A stretch of DNA of 5,048 bases. It comes from an uncultured Litorilinea sp. (GTDB lineage Bacteria; Chloroflexota; Anaerolineae; Caldilineales; Caldilineaceae). Positions 1 through 5,048 of the stretch are shown here, piece after piece (the stretch's first letter is position 1; each line of letters begins with the position of its first letter). The stretch lies in contig CAMPHP010000327.1 of NCBI GenBank assembly GCA_946885925.1, forward strand, positions 1-5,048, in the 5' to 3' direction. The position numbers were made by a program, and so were the translations under genes. The notes under the pieces are model-generated. The model ran no database searches, was not told the origin of the DNA, and saw nothing but the letters and a program-made list of their open reading frames with translations.

Positions 1-1
1 C

Positions 2-358
2 TCCGATGACTTCCCAGAGGGAGAGAAGAGCACGGCAGAGATTATGGTGCATCCATCGGGCCAGTTCCTCTATGGCTCAAACCGCAAGTTTGCAGAGCAT
101 CCAGAGGCAGATGCCATCGTCGCCTTTAGCATTGACCAGGAGACTGGCGAGTTGACGTTGATCGGCCACACCACCGAAGGGATCCAATTCCCACGCGCCT
201 TTAACTTTGACCCCACTGGCACATGGCTCTACGCCCTCAACCAAAAGGGCGATACAATAGTGCAGCTTGAAATCGACCAGGAGACTGGCGAATTGACACC
301 CACGGGGATCGTGATCGACACGCCGGTTCCCGTGTCACTTGTCTTTAAGACTGAATGA
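2..358 (+). CDS. Lactonase-family beta-propeller protein (6-phosphogluconolactonase-like), C-terminal part
   Basis: The reading frame is open from the window edge to a TGA at 356-358, giving 118 residues with the start outside the window. It matches the C-terminal third of the 'lactonase, 7-bladed beta-propeller' family (YbhE/Pgl type, usually about 340-390 residues). Family hallmarks visible are STAEI-VHPSGQFLYGSNR (fragment residues 10-28), the blade motif IDQETGELT twice, 47 residues apart, and QFPRAFNFDPTGTWLYALNQ between them. The fragment therefore covers roughly the last two to three blades. Characterised members hydrolyse 6-phosphogluconolactone in the pentose phosphate pathway, but the family also includes cycloisomerases and uncharacterised proteins, so the substrate is uncertain. 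No signal peptide can be judged because the N-terminus is missing. The gene ends 271 bp before tgt, with a repeat cluster between, so the two are probably separate transcription units. Confidence 0.88.
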   Translation, partial: SDDFPEGEKSTAEIMVHPSGQFLYGSNRKFAEHPEADAIVAFSIDQETGELTLIGHTTEGIQFPRAFNFDPTGTWLYALNQKGDTIVQLEIDQETGELTPTGIVIDTPVPVSLVFKTE

Positions 359-393
359 GTTGAGCAGAAGATAGCTCGCGCAGAGGTGCTGAT

Positions 394-437
394 CCTTACA
401 GGGTGACAGACATATACTACTCTGTCACCCCGCAGGG
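394..437 (+). other. Strong hairpin downstream of the lactonase gene
   Basis: Bases 394-410 and 421-437 form a stem: ten uninterrupted pairs next to the loop (401-410 with 421-430), then two mismatches and further pairs including one G-U. The loop is the 10-nt CATATACTAC. It begins 35 nt after the lactonase stop, where a transcript end would be expected. No U-tract follows, since the sequence continues GTCTCTCTGC, so it is not a canonical intrinsic terminator. It could protect a 3' end, or simply be one unit of the repeat cluster. Confidence 0.45.
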
Positions 438-537
438 GTCTCTCTGCTCTGCGCGCCCTCAGAGAGATGCCTACCCTTACAGGGGAGACCGGCATGACAG
501 ACCAACCTGCTCTGTCACCCTGTAAGGGTCTCTCTGC
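394..537. repeat. Cluster of diverged palindromic intergenic repeats
   Basis: Two direct copies of a 27-bp unit (TCTGTCACCC-variable-GGGTCTCTCTGC) lie at 421-447 and 511-537 with 3 mismatches, all in the central variable part. The sequence at 394-410 is the exact 17-bp reverse complement of 511-527 and an imperfect complement of 421-437, giving a hairpin with a 10-bp perfect inner stem and the loop 411-420. A broken inverted copy at 474-501 pairs with the second direct copy: 474-484 with 518-528 (11 bp) and 495-501 with 511-517 (7 bp), with 485-494 bulged. AGAGAGA at 461-467 can pair with TCTCTCT at either 439-445 or 529-535. The core CCCGCAGGG recurs at 539-547. No coding potential and no transposase are seen. 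Such units resemble REP-like or miniature non-autonomous elements. A role as transcript-end structure for the lactonase gene is possible, but no T-run follows the stems. Confidence 0.75.
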
Positions 538-594
538 GCCCGCAGGGTTCCCGGCGTGAGATTTGTTGTTACCTTTTCCCACTCTCTGTAGATT

Positions 595-623
595 TTGACG
601 AAAATGCACTTGGCATGAACAAT
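595..623 (+). promoter_or_regulatory. Candidate sigma70-type promoter for tgt
   Basis: TTGACG at 595-600 (5 of 6 matches to TTGACA) is followed after 17 bp by AACAAT at 618-623 (4 of 6 matches to TATAAT). The usual initiation distance of about 7 nt would place transcription start at or next to the tgt ATG at 630, implying a leaderless or nearly leaderless mRNA. This fits the lack of a clear Shine-Dalgarno sequence before that ATG. The call rests on two hexamers only, so chance is a real alternative. No preQ1 riboswitch-like pseudoknot was recognised upstream. Confidence 0.35.
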
Positions 624-629
624 TAGGCG

Positions 630-1892
630 ATGGCTGCATTTTCTCAACAATCAACGTCAACATCGGCTCTGTCTTCATCCGATCAACAATCATCTGAACA
701 ACAAGCACCTTTTCGCTTTGAACTACACAAAAGCAGCGGGTCTGCGCGCTTAGCAACCTTTCATACCCCACACGGTGCCATTCCTTTACCTGTCTTTGCA
801 CCTGTAGGAACCCAAGCCAATGTCAAAACCTTGGAGCCGCGCGACCTGCATGAGCTACAAGCCAAGCTGATCCTTGCCAACACCTACCATCTCTATATGC
901 GTCCGGGCCATGAGTTGGTCAAGCGTATGGGCGGGCTGCATCAGTTTATGGCTTGGCATGGGCCGATCCTCACAGATTCCGGTGGCTATCAAGTTTTTAG
1001 CCTCGCCCACCAGCGCAAACTCGATGCGGATGGTGTGACCTTCCGCAGTCATATTGATGGCAGCTTGCACCGCTTCACGCCTGAACGGGTGATGGAGATT
1101 GAGCAAGCATTGGGGCCTGATATTGCAATGGTGCTGGACGAGTGTCCCGACCCGCTTGATTTTGAGTACAACCAAATTGCCTTGGCGCGTACCCACCAGT
1201 GGGCCGAACGCTGCAAGGTAGCGCACGCTCGGCCTGACCAGGCGCTCTTTGGTATTGTGCAAGGCGGCATCTTTCCCGAACTGCGCCAAGCTAGCGCGCG
1301 TTTTTTGGCAGGGCTGGATTTTCATGGCTATGCCATTGGCGGTTTGGCCGTGGGCGAAACCAAGGACGAGATGTACGAGACGCTAGATGCTACTTGTCCG
1401 GCGCTGCCCACAGACAAGCCGCGTTACCTGATGGGCGTAGGCGCGCCCGAAGATATTATCGAAGCAGTTTACCGGGGTGTGGATATGTTCGATTGTGTAC
1501 TGCCCACGCGCATTGCTCGCAATGCCGCGCTGCTCACACCCGATGGGCGCATGAACTTGCGTAATGCCCAATATGCCGAAGACCCGCGCCCTGTGCAAGA
1601 AGATTGCGAATGTTACACTTGCCGCACCTTTAGTCGTGCCTACCTGCGCCATCTTTATAAAGCGGGCGAGGTAACGGCGTTGCGGCTGGGGACGATTCAC
1701 AACATCCATTACCTGCTTGACCTCATGCGACGTATCCGCCAAGCCATTGCCGATGATCACTTGGATGATTTCCGCGCTGAGTTTTACAGCCGCTATCGTA
1801 TCCCCGATCAAGCGGTGCGCCACGAACAGCGCGCACGTCGCAAGGCTGCCATTCTCAACCAGTTTGGGGCAACCAAGGGTACTGGCGGCTAA
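630..1892 (+). CDS. tgt: tRNA-guanine(34) transglycosylase (queuosine biosynthesis)
   Basis: The enzyme swaps guanine for preQ1 at wobble position 34 of GUN-anticodon tRNAs in the cytoplasm, on the path to queuosine. It has 420 residues; many bacterial TGTs have about 370-390. Family residues seen are TDSGGYQVFSL with D116, LDEC with D170 and C172, the base-pocket loop GGLAVGE (237-243), DMFDCVLPTR with the expected nucleophile D288, and the zinc site C326-x-C328-x2-C331 with H357, the Cys-to-His spacing (26) matching E. coli. Val241 is the bacterial preQ1-type residue where eukaryotic queuine enzymes carry Gly. The usual RNG after the nucleophile loop is RNA here (A299). An in-frame TAG at 624-626 lies just upstream, and no other Met precedes the conserved domain, so ATG 630 is the likely start. 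This leaves a Ser/Gln-rich N-terminal extension of about 27 residues. No good ribosome binding site is seen. uppP follows after 48 bp on the same strand. Confidence 0.97.
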   Translation: MAAFSQQSTSTSALSSSDQQSSEQQAPFRFELHKSSGSARLATFHTPHGAIPLPVFAPVGTQANVKTLEPRDLHELQAKLILANTYHLYMRPGHELVKRMGGLHQFMAWHGPILTDSGGYQVFSLAHQRKLDADGVTFRSHIDGSLHRFTPERVMEIEQALGPDIAMVLDECPDPLDFEYNQIALARTHQWAERCKVAHARPDQALFGIVQGGIFPELRQASARFLAGLDFHGYAIGGLAVGETKDEMYETLDATCPALPTDKPRYLMGVGAPEDIIEAVYRGVDMFDCVLPTRIARNAALLTPDGRMNLRNAQYAEDPRPVQEDCECYTCRTFSRAYLRHLYKAGEVTALRLGTIHNIHYLLDLMRRIRQAIADDHLDDFRAEFYSRYRIPDQAVRHEQRARRKAAILNQFGATKGTGG

Positions 1893-1929
1893 CCACCCAT
1901 TGATCGATGCACAAACCATAAACGCATAA

Positions 1930-1934
1930 AAGGA
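1930..1934 (+). promoter_or_regulatory. Ribosome binding site of uppP
   Basis: AAGGA lies 6 nt before the GTG at 1941, a standard Shine-Dalgarno spacing. It supports GTG as the real start, which also places the conserved N-terminal UppP helix immediately after it. Confidence 0.7.
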
Positions 1935-1940
1935 ACTCCC

Positions 1941-2771
1941 GTGTTCGAAATCATCCAAGCCATTGTCCTCGGGATTGTCCAGGGGCTCACTGAGTTTATC
2001 CCTGTTAGCAGCAGCGCGCATCTAGTGATTGTGCCCTGGCTCTTGGGCTGGCAACACCAGTCGCTGCTCTTTGATACTGTATTGCATTGGGGTACATTGA
2101 TTTCCATTCTCGCCGTCTTTTGGCGTAACTTGTGGGCGATCTTTGTGGCGACGTTAGCCAGTTTGGCGCGGCGTTCGCTGGCAGATCCCAATGCACGTTT
2201 GGGCTGGTACATTGTCGTGGGGAGCATACCCGCAGCCACAACCGGATTCTTATTTAAGGATTTCTTTGAGGGACTTTTCGGCAGCCCCTTTGCAGTGGGT
2301 TGTTTCCTGCTGTTAACAGCAGGACTGTTGACCCTTAGCGAACTAATTGCCCAGCGGCGACGATCCATCAATGACCTTAGGATGATGGGGTGGGGGCAGG
2401 CGATCTTTATTGGCTTGGCGCAAGCTGTGGCGCTTGCCCCAGGCATCAGCCGCAGCGGGAGCACAATGGCTGCTGGTCTCAGCACGGGTTTGCGGCGCGA
2501 AGAGGCGGCGCGTTTTAGCTTCTTATTAGGCTCCCCGATCTTCTTTGGGGCGGCACTGTTGCAATTGATTGATTCGTTGGAGACTGATGTTGCCGAGGTG
2601 ATGGCACAACTACCCGAATTGGTGGTTGGGATGGTAGTCAGCGCGCTGGTAGGCTATCTTGCCATTACTGGTTTGTTGAACTATCTGCGTAGTCGCAGTC
2701 TCTACGTCTTTGCTGTTTACTGCCTCGTAGTGGGGCTGTTGGTGATTGGATTGAGCTTGATTGGGTGGTAG
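1941..2771 (+). CDS. uppP: Undecaprenyl-diphosphatase UppP (BacA family)
   Basis: This integral membrane enzyme dephosphorylates undecaprenyl diphosphate to the monophosphate lipid carrier used for peptidoglycan and other wall polymers; extra copies confer bacitracin resistance in known bacteria. It is 276 residues, typical of the family. The first signature is complete: Q14-x3-E18 in the (E/Q)xxxE motif, running into PVSSSAH with S23-S25 and H27. The second signature is PGISRSGST (167-175) with R171. FDTVLHWGT (44-52) and SIPAATTG (95-102) are also family-typical. Hydrophobic helices cover most of the chain, including GLLTLSEL and the last 50 residues, and the protein ends in a short tail after the last helix. 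The start is GTG, chosen for the ribosome binding site 6 nt upstream. The gene follows tgt by 48 bp with no terminator-like hairpin, and the next gene starts 3 nt after its TAG, suggesting cotranscription. Confidence 0.96.
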   Translation: MFEIIQAIVLGIVQGLTEFIPVSSSAHLVIVPWLLGWQHQSLLFDTVLHWGTLISILAVFWRNLWAIFVATLASLARRSLADPNARLGWYIVVGSIPAATTGFLFKDFFEGLFGSPFAVGCFLLLTAGLLTLSELIAQRRRSINDLRMMGWGQAIFIGLAQAVALAPGISRSGSTMAAGLSTGLRREEAARFSFLLGSPIFFGAALLQLIDSLETDVAEVMAQLPELVVGMVVSALVGYLAITGLLNYLRSRSLYVFAVYCLVVGLLVIGLSLIGW

Positions 2772-2774
2772 ATC

Positions 2775-3758
2775 ATGAACACGTGCCCGTCTTTATTGCG
2801 CAAGCTTGCATCTGGCGGAAAGCTGATCTCCTGGCTGCTTAGTTTGCTCATTCTCATCACGGGCTGTAGTAGTGCCGCGGTGGCGACGCCGCGGCCTGTC
2901 CTCATCACCATTGGAGGTGCAACGGCTCTCGAGCCTGTGCTCCAGGAGTTGACCGCAGAATTTACGCGGCGTCATCCAAATGTTCTCTTCACCCTGCGCG
3001 GTGGTGGGAGTACGTTGGGCGAAGAAATGGCTCTTAGCCGGCGTGTCGATTTGGGAGCCAGCGCGCTCTTTCCCTCTAGCGAACCTATGGCGGCGCAACG
3101 TTCACTGACACGAATTCCTATTGGAGTGGATGGTCTGGCAATTGTGGTACACAGCAGCAACGAAGTGCCGGAGTTGACCAAAGAGCAATTGCAGGGTCTA
3201 TTCGGTGGTGAGATTTTGGATTGGGGCGAAGTGGGTAGTACGGCTGGCGAAATCGTGCTGGTCAGCCGCGAGGATGGCAGTGGTTCGCGCAAGCTTTTTG
3301 AAGATGAAGTTATGCAAGGCGAGCCGGTTTCGCTGACCGCGGTCGTGATGCCCACCAGCCGCGATGTGGTGGAGTACATCGCCAAGACACCCAACGCGAT
3401 TGGCTATGTTTCCCGCGCATTGGTCATGTCCCAATCCGGCAGCGTAGCGACTGCCACACCTACCCCCTCACAGAGCGCTACAGGGATTATCACCGAAGGT
3501 ATTCCAGGCAGTATCACAGGGAACATCACTGGCACTATGACGGCTACGCCTGATCCTGCTTTGCGCGTGCGCGTTGTGCCGGTGGATGGCGTATTGCCCA
3601 CCCTTAGCGCCCTGCGCGATCGCAGCTATCCCCTCATCCAGCCGCTCTATCTGGTCAGCCGCGGCCAGACATGGGGAACTGTGCGCCAGTTTGTAGATTT
3701 TGTTCTCAGCCCAGCAGGACAGACCATTGTGCGGCGCTATCATCTGCCAGTGCGGTAG
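2775..3758 (+). CDS. PstS-like phosphate-type ABC transporter substrate-binding lipoprotein
   Basis: A 327-residue exported binding protein of the PBP-like / PstS family. The N-terminus has basic residues (R9, K10, K16), a hydrophobic core (about 18-28) and the lipobox ITGC with C31, so it should be a lipoprotein on the outer face of the membrane. Ligand-site features are GGATALEPVL (47-56), GGGST (76-80), VDLGAS with D92, and REDGSGSR (165-172), which matches the PstS phosphate loop R-x-D-G-S-G-T with Ser for Thr. IGVDGLAIVVH and LTKEQLQGLFGGEILDW (134-150) are also typical, as is the late VRVVPVDGVLPT. Phosphate is the best-supported ligand, but another oxyanion or a sensory role is possible. 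An atypical Thr/Ser/Gly-rich stretch (about 220-262) interrupts the second lobe. The ATG is 3 nt after the uppP stop, with a weak GGTGG at 2764-2768 inside uppP, so translation may be coupled. No pstC, pstA or pstB follows; the next gene is convergent. Confidence 0.88.
   Translation: MNTCPSLLRKLASGGKLISWLLSLLILITGCSSAAVATPRPVLITIGGATALEPVLQELTAEFTRRHPNVLFTLRGGGSTLGEEMALSRRVDLGASALFPSSEPMAAQRSLTRIPIGVDGLAIVVHSSNEVPELTKEQLQGLFGGEILDWGEVGSTAGEIVLVSREDGSGSRKLFEDEVMQGEPVSLTAVVMPTSRDVVEYIAKTPNAIGYVSRALVMSQSGSVATATPTPSQSATGIITEGIPGSITGNITGTMTATPDPALRVRVVPVDGVLPTLSALRDRSYPLIQPLYLVSRGQTWGTVRQFVDFVLSPAGQTIVRRYHLPVR
3483..3542 (+). repeat. In-frame degenerate 12-bp repeat encoding Gly-x-Ile-Thr units
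   Basis: Within the PstS-like gene, residues 237-256 read as five consecutive four-residue units: GIIT, EGIP, GSIT, GNIT, GTMT. At DNA level the last three are 12-bp units starting GGC/GGG with ATC or ATG at the third codon. The repeat sits in a low-complexity segment rich in Thr, Ser, Pro and Gly (about 220-262) between GYVSRALV and VRVVPVDG, where usual PstS proteins have only a short connection. It looks like a flexible surface loop grown by short tandem duplication. Confidence 0.6.
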
Positions 3759-3778
3759 TTCGTCCCCTCCGTGTGCCG

Positions 3779-4894
3779 TTAGAGCGCGCCGCGGTATCGC
3801 CAGAGCAGGAAGATGAAAAAGGGAGCGCCGATGAGTGCGATGATGATCCCAGCAGGGACTTCAATCGGTGCAAGGGCGGTGCGCCCTACAAAATCGGCAG
3901 CCAAGACCAACAACCCGCCAAACAATCCCGTCACCACCAGCGATCCTTCATGGGCTGGTCCTACCAGCCGCCGCGCCACATGAGGAGCCATTAGCCCCAC
4001 AAAACCCAATGCCCCTACTTGGCTAATCGCTGCAGCCGTTAGACCCACACTCGCCAGCAGCAGCAAGCCGCGCTGCAATGTGACAGGGACGCCTACACTA
4101 TGCGCCACATCATCGCCCAGGTGGAGCGCGTTGAGTTGGCGTGAAGAAAAGAGCACCACGGGAACCAACACCACAAACCAGGGCAAGAGCGCATAGAGAT
4201 GCTCCCAGGTGCGGGCATAGATGCTACCTGTGAGCCAGTAGAGCGCACGTTGAAGTTGGTCAATGTCGGCGCGCAGCATCAAGATTGACTGGAAGGCGCT
4301 TAGCATAGCCCCTAACCCGATACCGACCAGGATCAAGCGCATGGGCGAATCTCCATGCCGCCATGCCAGCAGATAGATAATCAGCGCCACGCCAGTACCA
4401 CCCACAAGCGCGGCGATGGGGAGTGCCGCTGATGCGGCTTCGGGCCAGAGCAAAATCATTGCCACCGCACCCATACTGGCTCCAGCCGTAACGCCGGTGA
4501 TGTCGGGCGAGGCAAGCGGATTACGGGTCAATGTCTGCATGACCGCTCCAGAGAGAGCCAACATAACGCCTACCATAAAGGCGACAATGGCGCGGGGCAA
4601 GCGCAGCGTGTTGACCACGAAATTGTAATCGTTGTTGCCAGTCTCAATGTGCAGGATGGTTTTGATCACATCTAGTGGCGCAATGGGATATTCGCCCGTA
4701 CCGACATTCCAGATCATCAAGGCGACTGTCACCAATAAGGTGATTGCCAGCACCCACGGCGCACGCCGGTCGAGTTTGAATGACCAAGCGGGGCGGTGTG
4801 TACGCAGCGTTAGCCAGGGAGCGCGCATGGGGTGCTTGTCGGGTGGATGCGTAACAGATTGCGAGATGGAGGGGTTTGTCTGGGAATCGAGCAT
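3779..4894 (-). CDS. FecCD-family iron-siderophore ABC transporter permease (FepG-like)
   Basis: A polytopic inner-membrane permease of the FecCD/BtuC type that with a partner forms the channel importing ferric-siderophore or related chelates, powered by a cytoplasmic ATPase. From ATG 4894 it has 371 residues, somewhat longer than the usual 330-350. Family motifs, numbered from that Met, are TLRLPRAIVAF (about 96-106), SGAVMQTLTRNPLASPDI (115-132), ALYWLTGSI (217-225) and the ATPase-coupling segment GFVGLMAPHVARRLVG (297-312), with VPAGIIIALIGAPFFIFLLWR near the end. The hydrophilic, Pro-rich N-terminal extension of about 45 residues before the first helix is unusual. ATG 4894 lies 5 nt after the upstream permease's stop. 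A GTG at 4918 in the same frame would add 8 residues and overlap that gene, and neither has a clear ribosome binding site. The tandem pair suggests a heterodimer such as FepD/FepG. The gene converges on the PstS-like gene with 20 bp between stops. Confidence 0.94.
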   Translation of the reverse strand: MLDSQTNPSISQSVTHPPDKHPMRAPWLTLRTHRPAWSFKLDRRAPWVLAITLLVTVALMIWNVGTGEYPIAPLDVIKTILHIETGNNDYNFVVNTLRLPRAIVAFMVGVMLALSGAVMQTLTRNPLASPDITGVTAGASMGAVAMILLWPEAASAALPIAALVGGTGVALIIYLLAWRHGDSPMRLILVGIGLGAMLSAFQSILMLRADIDQLQRALYWLTGSIYARTWEHLYALLPWFVVLVPVVLFSSRQLNALHLGDDVAHSVGVPVTLQRGLLLLASVGLTAAAISQVGALGFVGLMAPHVARRLVGPAHEGSLVVTGLFGGLLVLAADFVGRTALAPIEVPAGIIIALIGAPFFIFLLWRYRGAL

Positions 4895-4899
4895 GGTTT

Positions 4900-5048
4900 C
4901 TATCGCTTTACTTTCCACAAGACGAGGGCAATAAAGACTGGCCCGCCGATCAGCGCTGTCATGACACCCACGGCTAATTCGCTTGGACTCGCAATCACAC
5001 GCCCGATAACATCCGACGCCACCAGGAAACTGCCACCCACCAACATCG
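4900..5048 (-). CDS. FecCD-family permease, C-terminal fragment (FepD-like partner)
   Basis: Reading the minus strand from the window edge gives an open frame to TAG at 4902-4900. The last 48 residues run from MLVGGSFLVASDVIGR through VIASPSELAVGVMTALIGG to PVFIALVLWKVKR. This is the characteristic C-terminal end of FecCD permeases, where a 'P-ELPVG..TALIG.P.F..LL' segment forms the last helix. The start lies beyond the window on the minus strand. It is a paralogue of the next gene (compare VPAGIIIALIGAPFFIFLLWR there) and ends 5 nt before that gene's ATG, so the two are almost surely cotranscribed and probably translationally coupled. Together they would form the two halves of a siderophore-import channel. 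The first Met of this fragment is internal, not a start. Confidence 0.9.
   Translation of the reverse strand, partial: MLVGGSFLVASDVIGRVIASPSELAVGVMTALIGGPVFIALVLWKVKR

Noticed and set aside
394..437. Rho-independent terminator for the lactonase gene
   Set aside because: The stem is strong, but no T-run follows it on the plus strand, so it is recorded only as a hairpin.
394..537. CRISPR array
   Set aside because: The units are in both orientations, differ in their centres and are not separated by regularly sized spacers.
359..629. preQ1 riboswitch upstream of tgt
   Set aside because: No short hairpin with the C-rich and A-rich tail of a preQ1 aptamer was recognisable, and the structured sequence here is explained by the repeat units. 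tgt is also less often controlled this way than preQ1 synthesis or transport genes.
229..801. 190-codon minus-strand open frame across the lactonase end, repeat cluster and tgt start
   Set aside because: It is antisense to two well-supported genes, its middle is the palindromic repeat sequence, and the product is Arg/Val-rich without recognisable domains.
855..2021. Minus-strand open frames opposite tgt and into uppP (156 and 212 codons)
   Set aside because: They mirror strongly conserved genes on the plus strand, have no ribosome binding sites or family resemblance, and are best explained as shadow frames.
1889..2485. 198-codon minus-strand open frame opposite uppP
   Set aside because: Its composition is a Lys/Arg/Pro-rich antisense reading of a membrane-protein gene; the plus-strand UppP signatures are decisive.
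3671..3994. 107-codon plus-strand open frame spanning the convergent gap
   Set aside because: It overlaps the ends of both flanking real genes out of frame and has no recognisable domain or start signal.

Overview
The window reads as ordinary chromosome of a moderately GC-rich bacterium with compact gene spacing. The style of the proteins (TGT zinc region, UppP, lipoprotein PstS-like protein, lactonase) and a palindromic 'TCTGTCACCC..GGGTCTCTCTGC' intergenic repeat suggest a Chloroflexota (Anaerolineae or Caldilineae-like) genome. That placement is inference from pattern recognition, not from a search.

Layout, left to right: (1) bases 2-358 (+) are the last 118 codons of a lactonase-family (6-phosphogluconolactonase-like) beta-propeller protein. 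(2) Bases 359-629 hold no gene. Most of this stretch is a cluster of diverged, mutually complementary palindromic repeats (394-537), followed by a candidate promoter right against the next start codon. (3) Bases 630-3758 (+) hold three closely spaced genes that look like one transcription unit: tgt (tRNA-guanine transglycosylase, queuosine modification), uppP (undecaprenyl-diphosphatase, lipid-carrier recycling, GTG start with a good ribosome binding site) and a lipoprotein phosphate-type (PstS-like) substrate-binding protein that starts 3 nt after the uppP stop. (4) After a 20-bp convergent gap, bases 3779-5048 (-) hold two tandem FecCD-family permease genes, the upstream one cut by the window edge. 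They probably form the heterodimeric membrane channel of an iron-siderophore (or related metal-chelate) ABC importer, whose binding protein and ATPase lie outside the window.

How the genes relate: uppP and the phosphate-binding lipoprotein may be linked, because UppP releases phosphate on the outer face of the membrane where the lipoprotein would sit, but this is a guess from adjacency. tgt has no evident functional tie to either. I found no rRNA or tRNA gene, CRISPR array, transposase or clear mobile element, and no convincing undescribed multi-gene system. The least explained items are the palindromic repeat cluster, the possible leaderless tgt promoter, and a Gly-x-Ile-Thr repeat insert inside the binding protein.
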